In this document: positions 1 through 7,502 of the stretch, in pieces
How the letters are laid out: each line of letters begins with the position of its first letter
How positions within the stretch are numbered: position 1 is the first letter of the stretch
From: an uncultured Collinsella sp.
GTDB lineage: Bacteria; Actinomycetota; Coriobacteriia; Coriobacteriales; Coriobacteriaceae
Direction of reading: 5' to 3'
Length of the DNA: 14,144 nt
Assembly (NCBI GenBank): GCA_938023905.1
Contig: CALJCO010000124.1
Coordinates: forward strand, 1-14,144
Notes under the pieces: generated by a model
The model's input: the letters and a program-made list of their open reading frames with translations, nothing else
Databases searched by the model: none
What the model was told of the DNA's origin: nothing
Made by a program: the position numbers and the translations under genes

Positions 1-6
1 CAAGAC

Positions 7-32
7 GAAGGCCACATTAAGTGGCCTTCTTT
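7..32 (+). terminator. Rho-independent terminator of a gene upstream of the window
   Basis: A perfect 9-bp stem (GAAGGCCAC at 7-15 and GTGGCCTTC at 21-29) with a 5-base loop ATTAA is followed by TTT. This is a normal intrinsic terminator shape for a plus-strand transcript that begins left of the window. The gene it serves is not visible. Confidence 0.7.
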
Positions 33-133
33 GCGTGCGGAACTCATTTTGAGCAAGCACCCGCCCTGCCGGGGCTCCCGGGTCCTGCAACGACTCGGCC
101 GTTCGGGTCAGGCGGGGCTGAATGGAATTTGGT

Positions 134-165
134 GAATGAGGGTGCCGTTGGCGCCTTCATTCTTT
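134..165. terminator. Hairpin between convergent transcripts, likely bidirectional terminator
   Basis: A 13-bp stem (134-146 with 150-162, two G-T wobbles) closes a 3-base loop. It starts immediately after the stop codon of the minus-strand AraC-type gene. On the plus strand it is followed by TTTATATA, so the U-rich tail is better for rightward transcripts. On the minus strand there is no clear U run, so termination of the regulator gene here is inferred from position. Confidence 0.5.
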
Positions 166-1168
166 ATATATGTTGGGAGCGCCAAGCGGTGGGGGTGGTG
201 CCGGTGTGTTGCTTGAAGGCTTGGGCGAAGGCGGCCTGCTGAGGGTAGCCTAGACGCTCTGCGACCTGCGCTATCGTGAGCGAGCTATCGGCCAAAAGGT
301 CCTGTGCTCGCTCCATACGGCGTCTGCGGATGTAGGCGCCCAGGGACTCGCCAGTTTGGGCCTTAAAGGTGGCGCATAGCTTGGAGCGGCTCGTGTAGAG
401 CCTCTCGGCCACCTCGTTGATACCCACATGTTTGCCCTTGTCGAGCGAGTGTTCTACAAGGCTCGTCGCTTCTTCGGCAATGGTCACGCTGACGCGTGTG
501 TCTGCCGCCTGCCGCGCCTGCTTGTGGGCCGCGCGCGAACAGGCGAGCTCTGCGACCATGGTCTCCACGATGCCTTGCATATAGACGTGTCCGCCTACGG
601 TGCGGGCGCGTTCCTCGTTAATCCGGCGCAGCGTGTGGCAGATGGCAGACGTCGCCTCCTCGTGCCATGGCTCGGCAAACGCCTCGAAGATTCCCGCGAA
701 CTCGGTGGGATAGCGGTGCTCCAGTTCGTCAAAAAATCCAGGCAAAAAGAGCACCGAGCGCGAGTGATAAAGCTGCCCTGCAAACAGCGGACTTAGCTCC
801 TCGCCGCAGCTATCTTGGATAAAGCTGCACACCGCGCTGTTCGGCCACGGCCCGCGCAGTGGCTTAAGGTTCGCAGGCGTTATGCCAGCCTTGGGCATGC
901 ATATGAGCGTGGGGGCGCTGACCTCGCTCACGCACGCGTACGGTTCGGGCGTGTATTCGGCTAGGTGCATGTTGTGCATCGGGGTAATGAAATGCTCCAT
1001 GACGATGCAGGTGGGGGAAAGGGGCATGATCCATGCGCGTCCGTGCGCCCGATCGTTTGCCACCTCACCGGTAAAGACGGCGCCCTTGCCGGAAAGCTGC
1101 AGGCCAAACTGCTCAAATTGCGGTGCGTAGAGCTCGGTTATATCGGTTGCTGCCCGCCGCATTTTCAA
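164..1168 (-). CDS. AraC-family transcriptional regulator
   Basis: This is a predicted DNA-binding regulator of 334 residues. The last 100 or so residues form the double helix-turn-helix of AraC/XylS proteins. The first helix-turn-helix includes INEVAERLYTSRSKLCATFK, and the second includes LTIAQVAERLGYPQQAAFAQAFK before the typical T-P-x-x-W-R ending. The N-terminal 230 residues, which would sense a ligand, match no domain I can name. The start is TTG at 1168, with a GGAAGGGG-type ribosome site about 6 bases upstream; an in-frame ATG two codons later (1162) is the alternative. The gene is divergent from two ABC transporter genes across 114 bases. This arrangement resembles YbtA/PchR-type regulators next to siderophore-linked ABC pairs, so it probably controls the transporter. 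The ligand is unknown. Confidence 0.92.
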   Translation of the reverse strand: MKMRRAATDITELYAPQFEQFGLQLSGKGAVFTGEVANDRAHGRAWIMPLSPTCIVMEHFITPMHNMHLAEYTPEPYACVSEVSAPTLICMPKAGITPANLKPLRGPWPNSAVCSFIQDSCGEELSPLFAGQLYHSRSVLFLPGFFDELEHRYPTEFAGIFEAFAEPWHEEATSAICHTLRRINEERARTVGGHVYMQGIVETMVAELACSRAAHKQARQAADTRVSVTIAEEATSLVEHSLDKGKHVGINEVAERLYTSRSKLCATFKAQTGESLGAYIRRRRMERAQDLLADSSLTIAQVAERLGYPQQAAFAQAFKQHTGTTPTAWRSQHI

Positions 1169-1242
1169 AAGCGTCCCCTTCCTTTGCGGAAACGTCCACG
1201 CCTGGCTCGATTGTGTGCCTCGGCTAACACGCCAATGATAAG

Positions 1243-1274
1243 TTTCTAACGGTTAACTCTCAAGCCGTTAGAAA
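1243..1274. promoter_or_regulatory. 10-bp inverted repeat before the first ABC gene
   Basis: TTTCTAACGG (1243-1252) and CCGTTAGAAA (1265-1274) are perfect inverted copies separated by 12 bases. The right arm runs into the ribosome site AAAGGA (1272-1277) of the gene at 1283. It could be an operator for the divergent AraC-type regulator or another repressor, or an mRNA hairpin that hides the ribosome site. AraC proteins more often use direct repeats, so a different DNA-binding protein is possible. Confidence 0.55.
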
Positions 1275-1282
1275 GGAATCTC

Positions 1283-3106
1283 ATGGCAAAGGGATCAAAA
1301 AGGGAAGGCGGCGGCATCGGCGAGCTGCTTGCATATGCCGGCGACCGTAAATTCCTAACGTATTTGGGCATGGCCCTCTCGGCGTTCTCGCAGCTGTTGA
1401 GCTTTGGCCCGTACGTGTGCATCTGGCTTGTTGCGCGAGATCTTATCGCCGTGGCGCCTAACTGGAGCGAGGCCGCCGACATCGCGATGTATGGTTGGTG
1501 GGCTGTCGGTTTTGCCCTGGCAAGCATCGTGGTCTATTTCGTGGGACTCATGTGCACGCACCTGTCCGCGTTTCGCTGCGCATCCAATATCCGCAAGACC
1601 ACGAGCGAGCATCTGCTTAAGCTGCCGCTCGGCTACTTTGACACGCACGCCACCGGTGAGCTGCGCCGTATCGTAGACGGCTGCGCCGCCTCTACCGAGA
1701 CGCTGCTCGCACACATGCTGCCCGATATTGCCGGCGCCACCGCCATGGTCGTGGGCCTGCTCGTGCTGCTTTTTGCCCTCGATTGGCGTTTGGGCGCGGC
1801 ATGCTTAATCTCGGTCGTTGTTTCGTTTTGCGCCATGGCCACCATGATGAGCGGCAAGGGCGGCGAGTTTATGAAGGCCTACATGGGTGCGCTGGTCAAG
1901 ATGAACAAGACCGGCACCGAATACGTACGCGGCATCCCCGTGGTCAAGGTATTCCAGCAGACGGTCTACTCCTTTAAGGCGTTCCATGATGCGATCGCCG
2001 AATACGCCGACATGGCGCAAAACTATGCGGGTACGTTTTGCCGAGGTCCGCAGGTGCTCAACCTTACCGCGCTCAACGGCCTTGTGGCATTCCTTTTGCC
2101 CGTGGCGCTACTGTTGGCACCGGGCGAGACGGACTTCGCGCACTTTATGGTCAACTTTACGTTTTACGCAATCTTTTCGGCCGTGGTGCCGACGGCCATG
2201 ACCAAGCTTATGTTTGTGGGCGAGGCCTCTCAGATGAGTGCCGATTCGCTGGCGCGCATCCGAAGCGTTATGGATTCCAAGCAGCTCTCCGTGCCTGCCC
2301 AGCCCAAGCACCCTGCTGGCAGCGATGTGCGCTTTGAGGACGTGAGCTTTACCTACGAGGGTGCCGAAGCGCCTGCCGTCGATCATGTGAGCTTTAGCGT
2401 TCCCGCAGGCAGCACCCTTGCGCTGGTGGGCCCCTCGGGCGGCGGCAAGTCGACCTGCGCAAGCCTGATCCCGCGTTTTTGGGATGTTTGTTCGGGTCGC
2501 GTGCTTGTGGGCGGCGTAGACGTTCGCGACATGGACCCGCACGAGCTTATGGACCAGGTTGCCTTCGTGTTCCAGACCAACCAGCTGTTCCGGCAAACAC
2601 TTGCCGATAACGTGCGTGCCTCCAAGCCCACGGCCACTGACGACGAAGTGCGTGCGGCCCTCTCCGCAGCTCAGTGCGACGACATTGTGGCCAAGCTCCC
2701 GCAGGGTATTAACACCATGCTCGGTGCTGGAGGGGCATATCTTTCGGGCGGCGAGGTGCAGCGCGTAGCACTCGCCCGCGCGATCCTTAAAGACGCGCCT
2801 ATCGTGGTGCTCGATGAGGCCACGGCGTTTGCCGACCCCGAGAACGAGGCGCTCATCCAGCGTGCCTTTAGCAAGCTGGCGGCGGGTCGCACAGTCATTA
2901 TGATCGCGCACCGGCTTTCGACCGTGGTGGGGGCCGACAAGATCGTGGTGCTCAACCAAGGTAGCGTGCAGGAGACTGGCACCCATGCCGAGCTGCTGTC
3001 CCAAAACGGTCTATACGCCAAGATGTGGGCCGAATACGAACAGGCCGCGAGCTGGAAGATCACTGCTGCCGCGGATGCCGCCGTCACGAAGGGAGGCGAG
3101 GCCTAA
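1283..3106 (+). CDS. ABC transporter, fused membrane and ATPase domains (IrtA/YbtP-like)
   Basis: This 607-residue half-transporter has an N-terminal exporter-fold membrane domain (about residues 20-315, with hydrophobic stretches near 27-52, 72-92, 152-185, 263-280 and 288-305). A nucleotide-binding domain follows. Visible motifs are Walker A GPSGGGKST (383-391), Q-loop Q431, signature LSGGE (487-491), Walker B ending VLDEA (D511, E512) and the switch histidine H543. The D-loop reads FAD instead of the usual SLD. The sequence style, including DEATAFADPENE and a C-terminal SWKI, resembles the first subunit of IrtAB/YbtPQ-type heterodimers, which have an exporter fold but handle iron-siderophores. 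It ends one base before the next gene, its likely partner. Substrate is inferred; a peptide or drug exporter is the alternative. A ribosome site AAAGGA lies 5 bases before the ATG. Confidence 0.93.
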   Translation: MAKGSKREGGGIGELLAYAGDRKFLTYLGMALSAFSQLLSFGPYVCIWLVARDLIAVAPNWSEAADIAMYGWWAVGFALASIVVYFVGLMCTHLSAFRCASNIRKTTSEHLLKLPLGYFDTHATGELRRIVDGCAASTETLLAHMLPDIAGATAMVVGLLVLLFALDWRLGAACLISVVVSFCAMATMMSGKGGEFMKAYMGALVKMNKTGTEYVRGIPVVKVFQQTVYSFKAFHDAIAEYADMAQNYAGTFCRGPQVLNLTALNGLVAFLLPVALLLAPGETDFAHFMVNFTFYAIFSAVVPTAMTKLMFVGEASQMSADSLARIRSVMDSKQLSVPAQPKHPAGSDVRFEDVSFTYEGAEAPAVDHVSFSVPAGSTLALVGPSGGGKSTCASLIPRFWDVCSGRVLVGGVDVRDMDPHELMDQVAFVFQTNQLFRQTLADNVRASKPTATDDEVRAALSAAQCDDIVAKLPQGINTMLGAGGAYLSGGEVQRVALARAILKDAPIVVLDEATAFADPENEALIQRAFSKLAAGRTVIMIAHRLSTVVGADKIVVLNQGSVQETGTHAELLSQNGLYAKMWAEYEQAASWKITAAADAAVTKGGEA

Positions 3107-4864
3107 ATGTTCGCCTCATTCCAAAAGAAGTACTTCCTATCCGATAAAGGCGTCGCCGGCGTAAAACGCGGCATTTTCTGGACCGCGCTCACCAATCTCA
3201 TTACCATGGCCGGCATGGGCTTATTGTTCCTGGTCATGGCCGGTTTTGTCGAACATCTCGCCACCGGTGCCGACCTGCCGGATGCCCTGCCGATTGTGGG
3301 CGGCCTCCTGGTCTTTTTCGTGTTGCTCTTTGCCTCTAACTGGCAGCAGTATTACTACACCTACTGCATCTTTTACGAGGAGTGCGGCAAGCAGCGTATG
3401 GAGATCGCCGAGCGCTTGCGCAAGCTGCCGCTGTCGTTTTTTGGCCGTCGTGATCTGGCCGATTTAACCGAGACCATCATGGGCGACGTCCAGGCCATGG
3501 AGCACGCCTACAGCCACGTGCTGGGAGAGCTTTGGGGTGCCATCATCGCAAGCGCCATTGTGTTCGTGGCGTCGCTGTTCTTTTGCTGGCAGCTGGCGAT
3601 CGCGGCGTTTTGGAGCGTGCCCGTGGCCTTTGCCGTGCTGTATCTGACACGCGGCCCCATGACCCCGGTGTTCGACCATGTGCGTGCCGAGAAGGTCAAG
3701 GTTACCGAGGCGATCCAGGAGACGCTCGACTGCGTGCGCGAGATCCGCGCCACCAACCAGGAGGCTCATTATCTTGAGGGACTCAACGCCGTGATCGATG
3801 CCGAGGAGCGCGAGACCACCAAGGGCGAGCTCGCCAATGGGCTTTTGGTTAACTCCGCCTTTGCTATCCTGCGTCTGGGCATTGCCACCACGTTGGTCAC
3901 GGGCGCTGCGATGGTCGCCTCCGGCCAGGTCGACTTTTTGATGATGTTTGCCTTCCTGCTCATGGTGAGCCGCATCTATGCGCCCTTTGATCAGGCGCTG
4001 ATGCTGATGTCCGAGCTGTTTGCCGCCGAGTCGTCGGCCAAGCGCATGCGTTCCATCATGGAAGAGCCCGTGGCGCGGGGCAGCGAGCAGTTTGAGCCCG
4101 TAGGCCACGATGTGGTGTTCCATCACGTGGCATTTGGCTATGGTGCGGGCGAGGACGGCCGCGCCGGCGAGAAAGTTCTTACCGATGTGAGCTTTACCGC
4201 CAAGGAAGGCGAGGTCACGGCACTGGTCGGTCCTTCGGGCTCCGGTAAGTCTACGGTGAGCCGCCTGGCCGCGCGCTTTTGGGATGCCACCGCGGGCACG
4301 GTCACCGTGGGCGGCGTGGATGTTGCGAGCGTGGATCCCGAGGTGCTGCTGCGCGACTACGCCATTGTGTTCCAAGACGTGCTGCTCTTTGACGACACGG
4401 TGATGGGAAACATCCGTCTTGGTCGTCGCGATGCCACCGATGAGGAAGTGCTTGCTGCCGCGCGTGCCGCCAACTGCGACGAGTTTGTGAGCCGCATGCC
4501 GCAGGGCTATGGCACGATGATTGGCGAGAACGGCTCCAAGCTGTCCGGCGGAGAGCGCCAGCGCATTTCCATCGCCCGCGCGCTGCTCAAAGACGCGCCT
4601 ATCGTGCTGTTGGACGAGGCGACGGCGAGTTTGGATGTGGAGAACGAGACCGTGGTACAGCAGGCACTCTCCCGTCTGCTTACAGGTAAGACGGTTATCG
4701 TTATTGCCCACCGTATGCGTACGGTAGAAAATGCCGACAAAATCGTTGTACTCAAGGATGGTGTGGTTGCCGAGCAGGGCACTCCGGCGCAGCTCAAGGC
4801 GGCAGGTGGAGAATTCGCCCGCATGGTCACGCTGCAAAAGGAAGCAGCTACCTGGCAGCTGTAA
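3107..4864 (+). CDS. ABC transporter, fused membrane and ATPase domains (IrtB/YbtQ-like)
   Basis: This 585-residue half-transporter is the probable partner of the one immediately upstream: its ATG directly follows that gene's TAA, so the two are almost certainly co-transcribed and translationally linked. The membrane domain covers about residues 20-310. The ATPase domain has Walker A GPSGSGKST (375-383), Q-loop Q423, signature LSGGE (479-483), Walker B VLLDEA (D503, E504), a canonical SLD D-loop and H535. All catalytic residues are present in both subunits, so neither nucleotide site is obviously degenerate, apart from the altered D-loop of the first subunit. It probably works as a heterodimer in the cytoplasmic membrane, controlled by the divergent AraC-type gene. 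Iron-siderophore handling is the likeliest role by family resemblance, not shown by the sequence alone. Confidence 0.93.
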   Translation: MFASFQKKYFLSDKGVAGVKRGIFWTALTNLITMAGMGLLFLVMAGFVEHLATGADLPDALPIVGGLLVFFVLLFASNWQQYYYTYCIFYEECGKQRMEIAERLRKLPLSFFGRRDLADLTETIMGDVQAMEHAYSHVLGELWGAIIASAIVFVASLFFCWQLAIAAFWSVPVAFAVLYLTRGPMTPVFDHVRAEKVKVTEAIQETLDCVREIRATNQEAHYLEGLNAVIDAEERETTKGELANGLLVNSAFAILRLGIATTLVTGAAMVASGQVDFLMMFAFLLMVSRIYAPFDQALMLMSELFAAESSAKRMRSIMEEPVARGSEQFEPVGHDVVFHHVAFGYGAGEDGRAGEKVLTDVSFTAKEGEVTALVGPSGSGKSTVSRLAARFWDATAGTVTVGGVDVASVDPEVLLRDYAIVFQDVLLFDDTVMGNIRLGRRDATDEEVLAAARAANCDEFVSRMPQGYGTMIGENGSKLSGGERQRISIARALLKDAPIVLLDEATASLDVENETVVQQALSRLLTGKTVIVIAHRMRTVENADKIVVLKDGVVAEQGTPAQLKAAGGEFARMVTLQKEAATWQL

Positions 4865-4872
4865 GAAGGGGC

Positions 4873-4889
4873 AAAGGGACAGTCCCTTT
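4873..4889. terminator. Short perfect hairpin after the ABC operon
   Basis: AAAGGGA and TCCCTTT pair around a 3-base loop, 8 bases after the stop codon of the second ABC gene. There is no U run after it (CTCACATT), so it is a weak intrinsic terminator at best. Its sequence, GGGACAGTCCC with flanking A and T runs, resembles short palindromic repeats dispersed in many bacterial genomes, so a repeat element is the alternative. Confidence 0.4.
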
Positions 4890-4895
4890 CTCACA

Positions 4896-4924
4896 TTGAC
4901 AATCGGTTACTCCGCATCGTTAAT
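4896..4924 (+). promoter_or_regulatory. Predicted promoter of the small protein/P-type ATPase operon
   Basis: A consensus -35 TTGACA (4896-4901) is followed after 17 bases by GTTAAT (4919-4924), which matches four of six positions of TATAAT. The predicted transcription start falls inside the palindrome at 4932-4951, a position suited to repression. A second possible -10, TAAAAT at 4963-4968, has no good -35 at the right distance. Confidence 0.55.
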
Positions 4925-4931
4925 TTTCAAA

Positions 4932-4951
4932 AGGTTAGCCATGGCTGACCT
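4932..4951. promoter_or_regulatory. 20-bp palindromic operator, DtxR-like half sites
   Basis: AGGTTAGCCATGGCTGACCT is a palindrome with 18 of 20 positions matching; the only break is one T/G pair. The half site AGGTTAG matches the half site of DtxR/IdeR iron boxes, but the spacing between halves is 6 bases where the known box has 1. Together with the metal-type ATPase downstream, this suggests a metal-sensing repressor of the DtxR/MntR family. The identity of the regulator is inference. Confidence 0.55.
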
Positions 4952-4990
4952 AGATAGTTAGATAAAATTGAGATATTTCAAAAGCGTGCT

Positions 4991-5044
4991 CGAGCAAACT
5001 TGTTTACTCGGGTGCTGAGGCACCATGCCGCGTCCAATGCGGCA
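4991..5044 (+). promoter_or_regulatory. Three tandem hairpins in the 5' leader of the ATPase operon
   Basis: Three stem-loops sit back to back: 4991-5010 (CGAG and AAAC paired with GTTT and CTCG, one C/A mismatch), 5011-5024 (GGTGC with GCACC, loop TGAG) and 5026-5044 (TGCCGC with GCGGCA, 7-base loop). The ribosome site AAGGGAG follows directly. No U run makes this an obvious terminator, and I do not recognise a known riboswitch. It may set mRNA stability or control translation. Confidence 0.4.
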
Positions 5045-5059
5045 AAAGGGAGAAGCAAC

Positions 5060-5305
5060 ATGAAGAAGTCGACGTTTAACACCCTGCTTGTCGGTGGCGG
5101 TTTTCTGCTCGGTACGGCCGGCATCAAGCTGCTCACCAGCGCTCCGGTAAAGAATGCTTGCGTGCAGGGTATCGCGTGCGGCATGCGCATCAAGAACGGC
5201 TACCAGGACATGGTCGAGCAGGCCAAGGCTAATGTCGACGACATGGTTGCCGAGGCTGCTTACATCACCCAGAGCGAGGCCGCTGCTGACGAGGCAGCCG
5301 AGTAA
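5060..5305 (+). CDS. Small membrane-anchored protein, DUF6110-like, partner of the P-type ATPase
   Basis: The 81-residue protein begins MKKSTFNTLLVGGGFLLGTA, a short positively charged start followed by one hydrophobic, glycine-rich segment (about residues 7-26). It then has an amphipathic region and an acidic alanine/glutamate-rich tail (about 55-81). ATG at 5060 is chosen because AAGGGAG lies 7 bases upstream; a longer reading frame from 5000 would run through the hairpin leader and has no ribosome site. The overall look matches small DUF6110-type proteins found beside heavy-metal ATPases in gut Firmicutes and Coriobacteria (recalled, not searched). It lies 18 bases before the ATPase and surely shares its transcript. 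The function is unknown; a regulator, chaperone or subunit of the pump is plausible. Confidence 0.82.
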   Translation: MKKSTFNTLLVGGGFLLGTAGIKLLTSAPVKNACVQGIACGMRIKNGYQDMVEQAKANVDDMVAEAAYITQSEAAADEAAE

Positions 5306-5323
5306 CGCTCCCAGGCACAAACT

Positions 5324-7399
5324 ATGAGATTCTCGATTATTAGCGAGATCCCCGGCAGGACCCGTCTTCAATTGGCGGGTCCTGTGCCAGAGAGCGATCT
5401 CGATGCACTTCTTAAGCTTGGCGGCGACATCGACGGCGTGCACAAGGTGCGCGTCTACGGCCGCATCGGCCAGATGGCGCTCGAATACGATGAGCCGCGC
5501 CGCGCGAGCGTGCTGGCCGCCGTCGGTGCGCTCGACGCTCAGGCCATTGCCGACGCAAAGACGGGTTACGTGATGCAGCTTGAGCCGCGCAAGCACAAAC
5601 TCGTTATGGACCTAGCGACACTCGTCGGTGCCCATTACGCGCGTCGCTGGTTTTTGCCCACGCCCCTGCGTGCGGTGTTTGTCGTAGCCGGTTACATGAC
5701 CTTTTTGCGCGCTGCCCTTCATGAGCTGGCGCAGCCGCGCCTGACCGTTCCCGTGCTCGACGCTTCGGCCATCGGCATTTCGTTCGTCAAACGTGATGTC
5801 GACACCGCAGGCCAGACGATGTTCCTGCTCAACGTGGGCGAGCTGCTCGAGGACTACACCCGCGCCATGAGCGAAAACGAGCTCATCAACTCGCTGCTCG
5901 ATGTGCCCGATAAGGCGCAAAAGGTCGTCGGCGACATCGAGGTAAGCGTTGCCGCCGCCGAGCTCGAGCCCGGCGACTTGGTGGCCGTGCGTACTGGCAT
6001 GTCCATTTGCATCGACGGTGTTGTCGAGCAGGGGAGCGCTATGGTCAACCAGGCGACCCTGACCGGCGAGCCGCTGGCCGTCGAACGCAGCGTGGGCGAC
6101 GACGTGTTCGCCGGAACCGTCGTGGAAGACGGCAGCATCTTGGTGCGCGTGCGCGCCAATACGGCGCAAACCAAACTGCGCTCGATCGTCTCGCTCGTGC
6201 AGACGGCCGACTCGCTCAAGTCCGAGGGCCAGTCGCACATGGAAGACCTCGCCAACAAGATCGTCCCGTGGAACTTCCTGCTCGCGGGCCTTGTCGCGCT
6301 TACCACGCGCAGCCTCATTAAGACCTCGGCGGCGCTGATGGTCGACTACTCGTGCGCACTCAAGCTCACGGGTTCCGTCGCCGTCATGACTGCCATGAGC
6401 GATGCTGCCAAGATGGGCGTCATGGTCAAGGGCGCGAAGTACTTTGAGTCGTTTGCCAAGGCCGACACCATTGTGTTTGATAAGACCGGCACGCTCACCG
6501 AGGCACAGCCGCGTCTAGCTTGCGTGCTCACCACCGACGGCTGGAGCGAGGACGAGGTCCTGCGCCTTTCTGCTTGCTTGGAGGAGCATTTCCCGCATCC
6601 GGTGGCACGCGCCGTCGTCAACGCTGCTCGCGAGCGTGGGCTCGAGCACCGCGAGCGCCATGCCGCCGTCGAGTACATCGTGGCGCACGGCATCGCTTCC
6701 TCCATCGAAGGGCGTCGCGCGATTATCGGCTCGGCACACTTTGTGTTTGAGGATGAGGGCGCGCAGCTCGATTCCGACATTAAGGAGCGCATTGAGTCCC
6801 AGATGCAGGGCCTGTCGCCGCTGTATCTGGCGGTCGACGGCACCGTTGTGGGCGTGCTCGGAATCGAGGATCCGCTTAAGCCCGGGGTCCGTGAGGCCAT
6901 CGCCGACCTGCATGCGTTGGGCGTCAAGCACGTGGTCATGCTCACGGGCGATTCCGAGCGCACGGCCGAGCGCATTGCGCGAGAGGCAGGGGTCGACGAG
7001 TTTAAGGCCGAGCTGCTGCCCGAGGACAAGTACGCTTATGTGGAGCGGATTAAGCGCGAGGGGCGCCACGTTGCCATGGTGGGCGACGGCGTCAACGATT
7101 CACCGGCGCTCGGTTTGGCCGACGTGGGCCTGGCGATGGGTGGCGGAAGCGATATCGCCAAGGAGGTCGCCGATATCATCCTGACCGATACGGATCTGGC
7201 CGCAATCGTGCGCCTGCGTCGCATGAGCCAGGGGCTTATCGACCGTCTGACGAGTTCGTATTCCAAGGTGATGCTCACCAACTCGGCGCTGTTGGCGCTG
7301 GGCATTACCGGCATGATCACTCCGCAGACGTCGTCACTGCTGCACAACGGCTCGACAATCGCCTATAGCTTGGGCAACTCAAAAGCGTACCTGCGTTAG
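5324..7399 (+). CDS. Heavy-metal-type P-type (P1B-like) ATPase
   Basis: This is a 691-residue membrane cation pump. The first 80 residues look like an HMA-related domain (start RFSIISEIPGRTRLQL) without a CxxC metal site. Then come the actuator loop with TGEP (247-250), the phosphorylation motif DKTGTLT with D386, an HP dipeptide (425-426) typical of P1B pumps, TGD (541-543) and GDGVND (587-592). The motif in the membrane helix before the phosphorylation site reads SCALKL (343-348) where copper and zinc pumps have CPC, so the metal cannot be assigned by the usual rule. Manganese, iron or a related divalent ion is a guess supported by the operator shape. Only a weak ribosome site precedes the ATG, so translation may be coupled to the small gene 18 bases upstream. 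A strong terminator follows. Confidence 0.93.
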   Translation: MRFSIISEIPGRTRLQLAGPVPESDLDALLKLGGDIDGVHKVRVYGRIGQMALEYDEPRRASVLAAVGALDAQAIADAKTGYVMQLEPRKHKLVMDLATLVGAHYARRWFLPTPLRAVFVVAGYMTFLRAALHELAQPRLTVPVLDASAIGISFVKRDVDTAGQTMFLLNVGELLEDYTRAMSENELINSLLDVPDKAQKVVGDIEVSVAAAELEPGDLVAVRTGMSICIDGVVEQGSAMVNQATLTGEPLAVERSVGDDVFAGTVVEDGSILVRVRANTAQTKLRSIVSLVQTADSLKSEGQSHMEDLANKIVPWNFLLAGLVALTTRSLIKTSAALMVDYSCALKLTGSVAVMTAMSDAAKMGVMVKGAKYFESFAKADTIVFDKTGTLTEAQPRLACVLTTDGWSEDEVLRLSACLEEHFPHPVARAVVNAARERGLEHRERHAAVEYIVAHGIASSIEGRRAIIGSAHFVFEDEGAQLDSDIKERIESQMQGLSPLYLAVDGTVVGVLGIEDPLKPGVREAIADLHALGVKHVVMLTGDSERTAERIAREAGVDEFKAELLPEDKYAYVERIKREGRHVAMVGDGVNDSPALGLADVGLAMGGGSDIAKEVADIILTDTDLAAIVRLRRMSQGLIDRLTSSYSKVMLTNSALLALGITGMITPQTSSLLHNGSTIAYSLGNSKAYLR

Positions 7400-7423
7400 C
7401 AGACGTGTTTGCCCACGTTATCT

Positions 7424-7469
7424 GGCCTGCGCCCAGACGGCATCGGTGTCGTCCGGGCGCAGGCCTTTT
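7424..7469 (+). terminator. Strong intrinsic terminator of the P-type ATPase operon
   Basis: GGCCTGCGCCC (7424-7434) pairs perfectly with GGGCGCAGGCC (7455-7465). After one A/C mismatch, an inner GACG/CGTC helix extends the stem. It is followed by TTTT and then GCGTTT. This separates the ATPase operon from the toxin-antitoxin promoter only five bases further on. Confidence 0.88.
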
Positions 7470-7473
7470 GCGT

Positions 7474-7502
7474 TTGAACATTTGCTAGCTTCTCTATATA
7501 GT
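7474..7502 (+). promoter_or_regulatory. Predicted promoter of the toxin-antitoxin operon
   Basis: The -35 TTGAAC (7474-7479) and -10 TATAGT (7497-7502) are 17 bases apart and each is close to the sigma-70/SigA consensus. The spacer contains one GCTAGC site, and an inverted pair of the same site begins two bases after the -10. Confidence 0.65.

Noticed and set aside
3464..4894. 476-codon open frame on the minus strand opposite the second ABC gene
   Set aside because: It overlaps a full-length ABC transporter with all motifs. The histidine- and glycine-rich product is what reverse reading of this codon use gives.
5000..5059. Longer N-terminus for the small membrane protein
   Set aside because: It would translate the hairpin leader, lacks a ribosome site, and would put 20 unrelated residues before a normal MKKS start.
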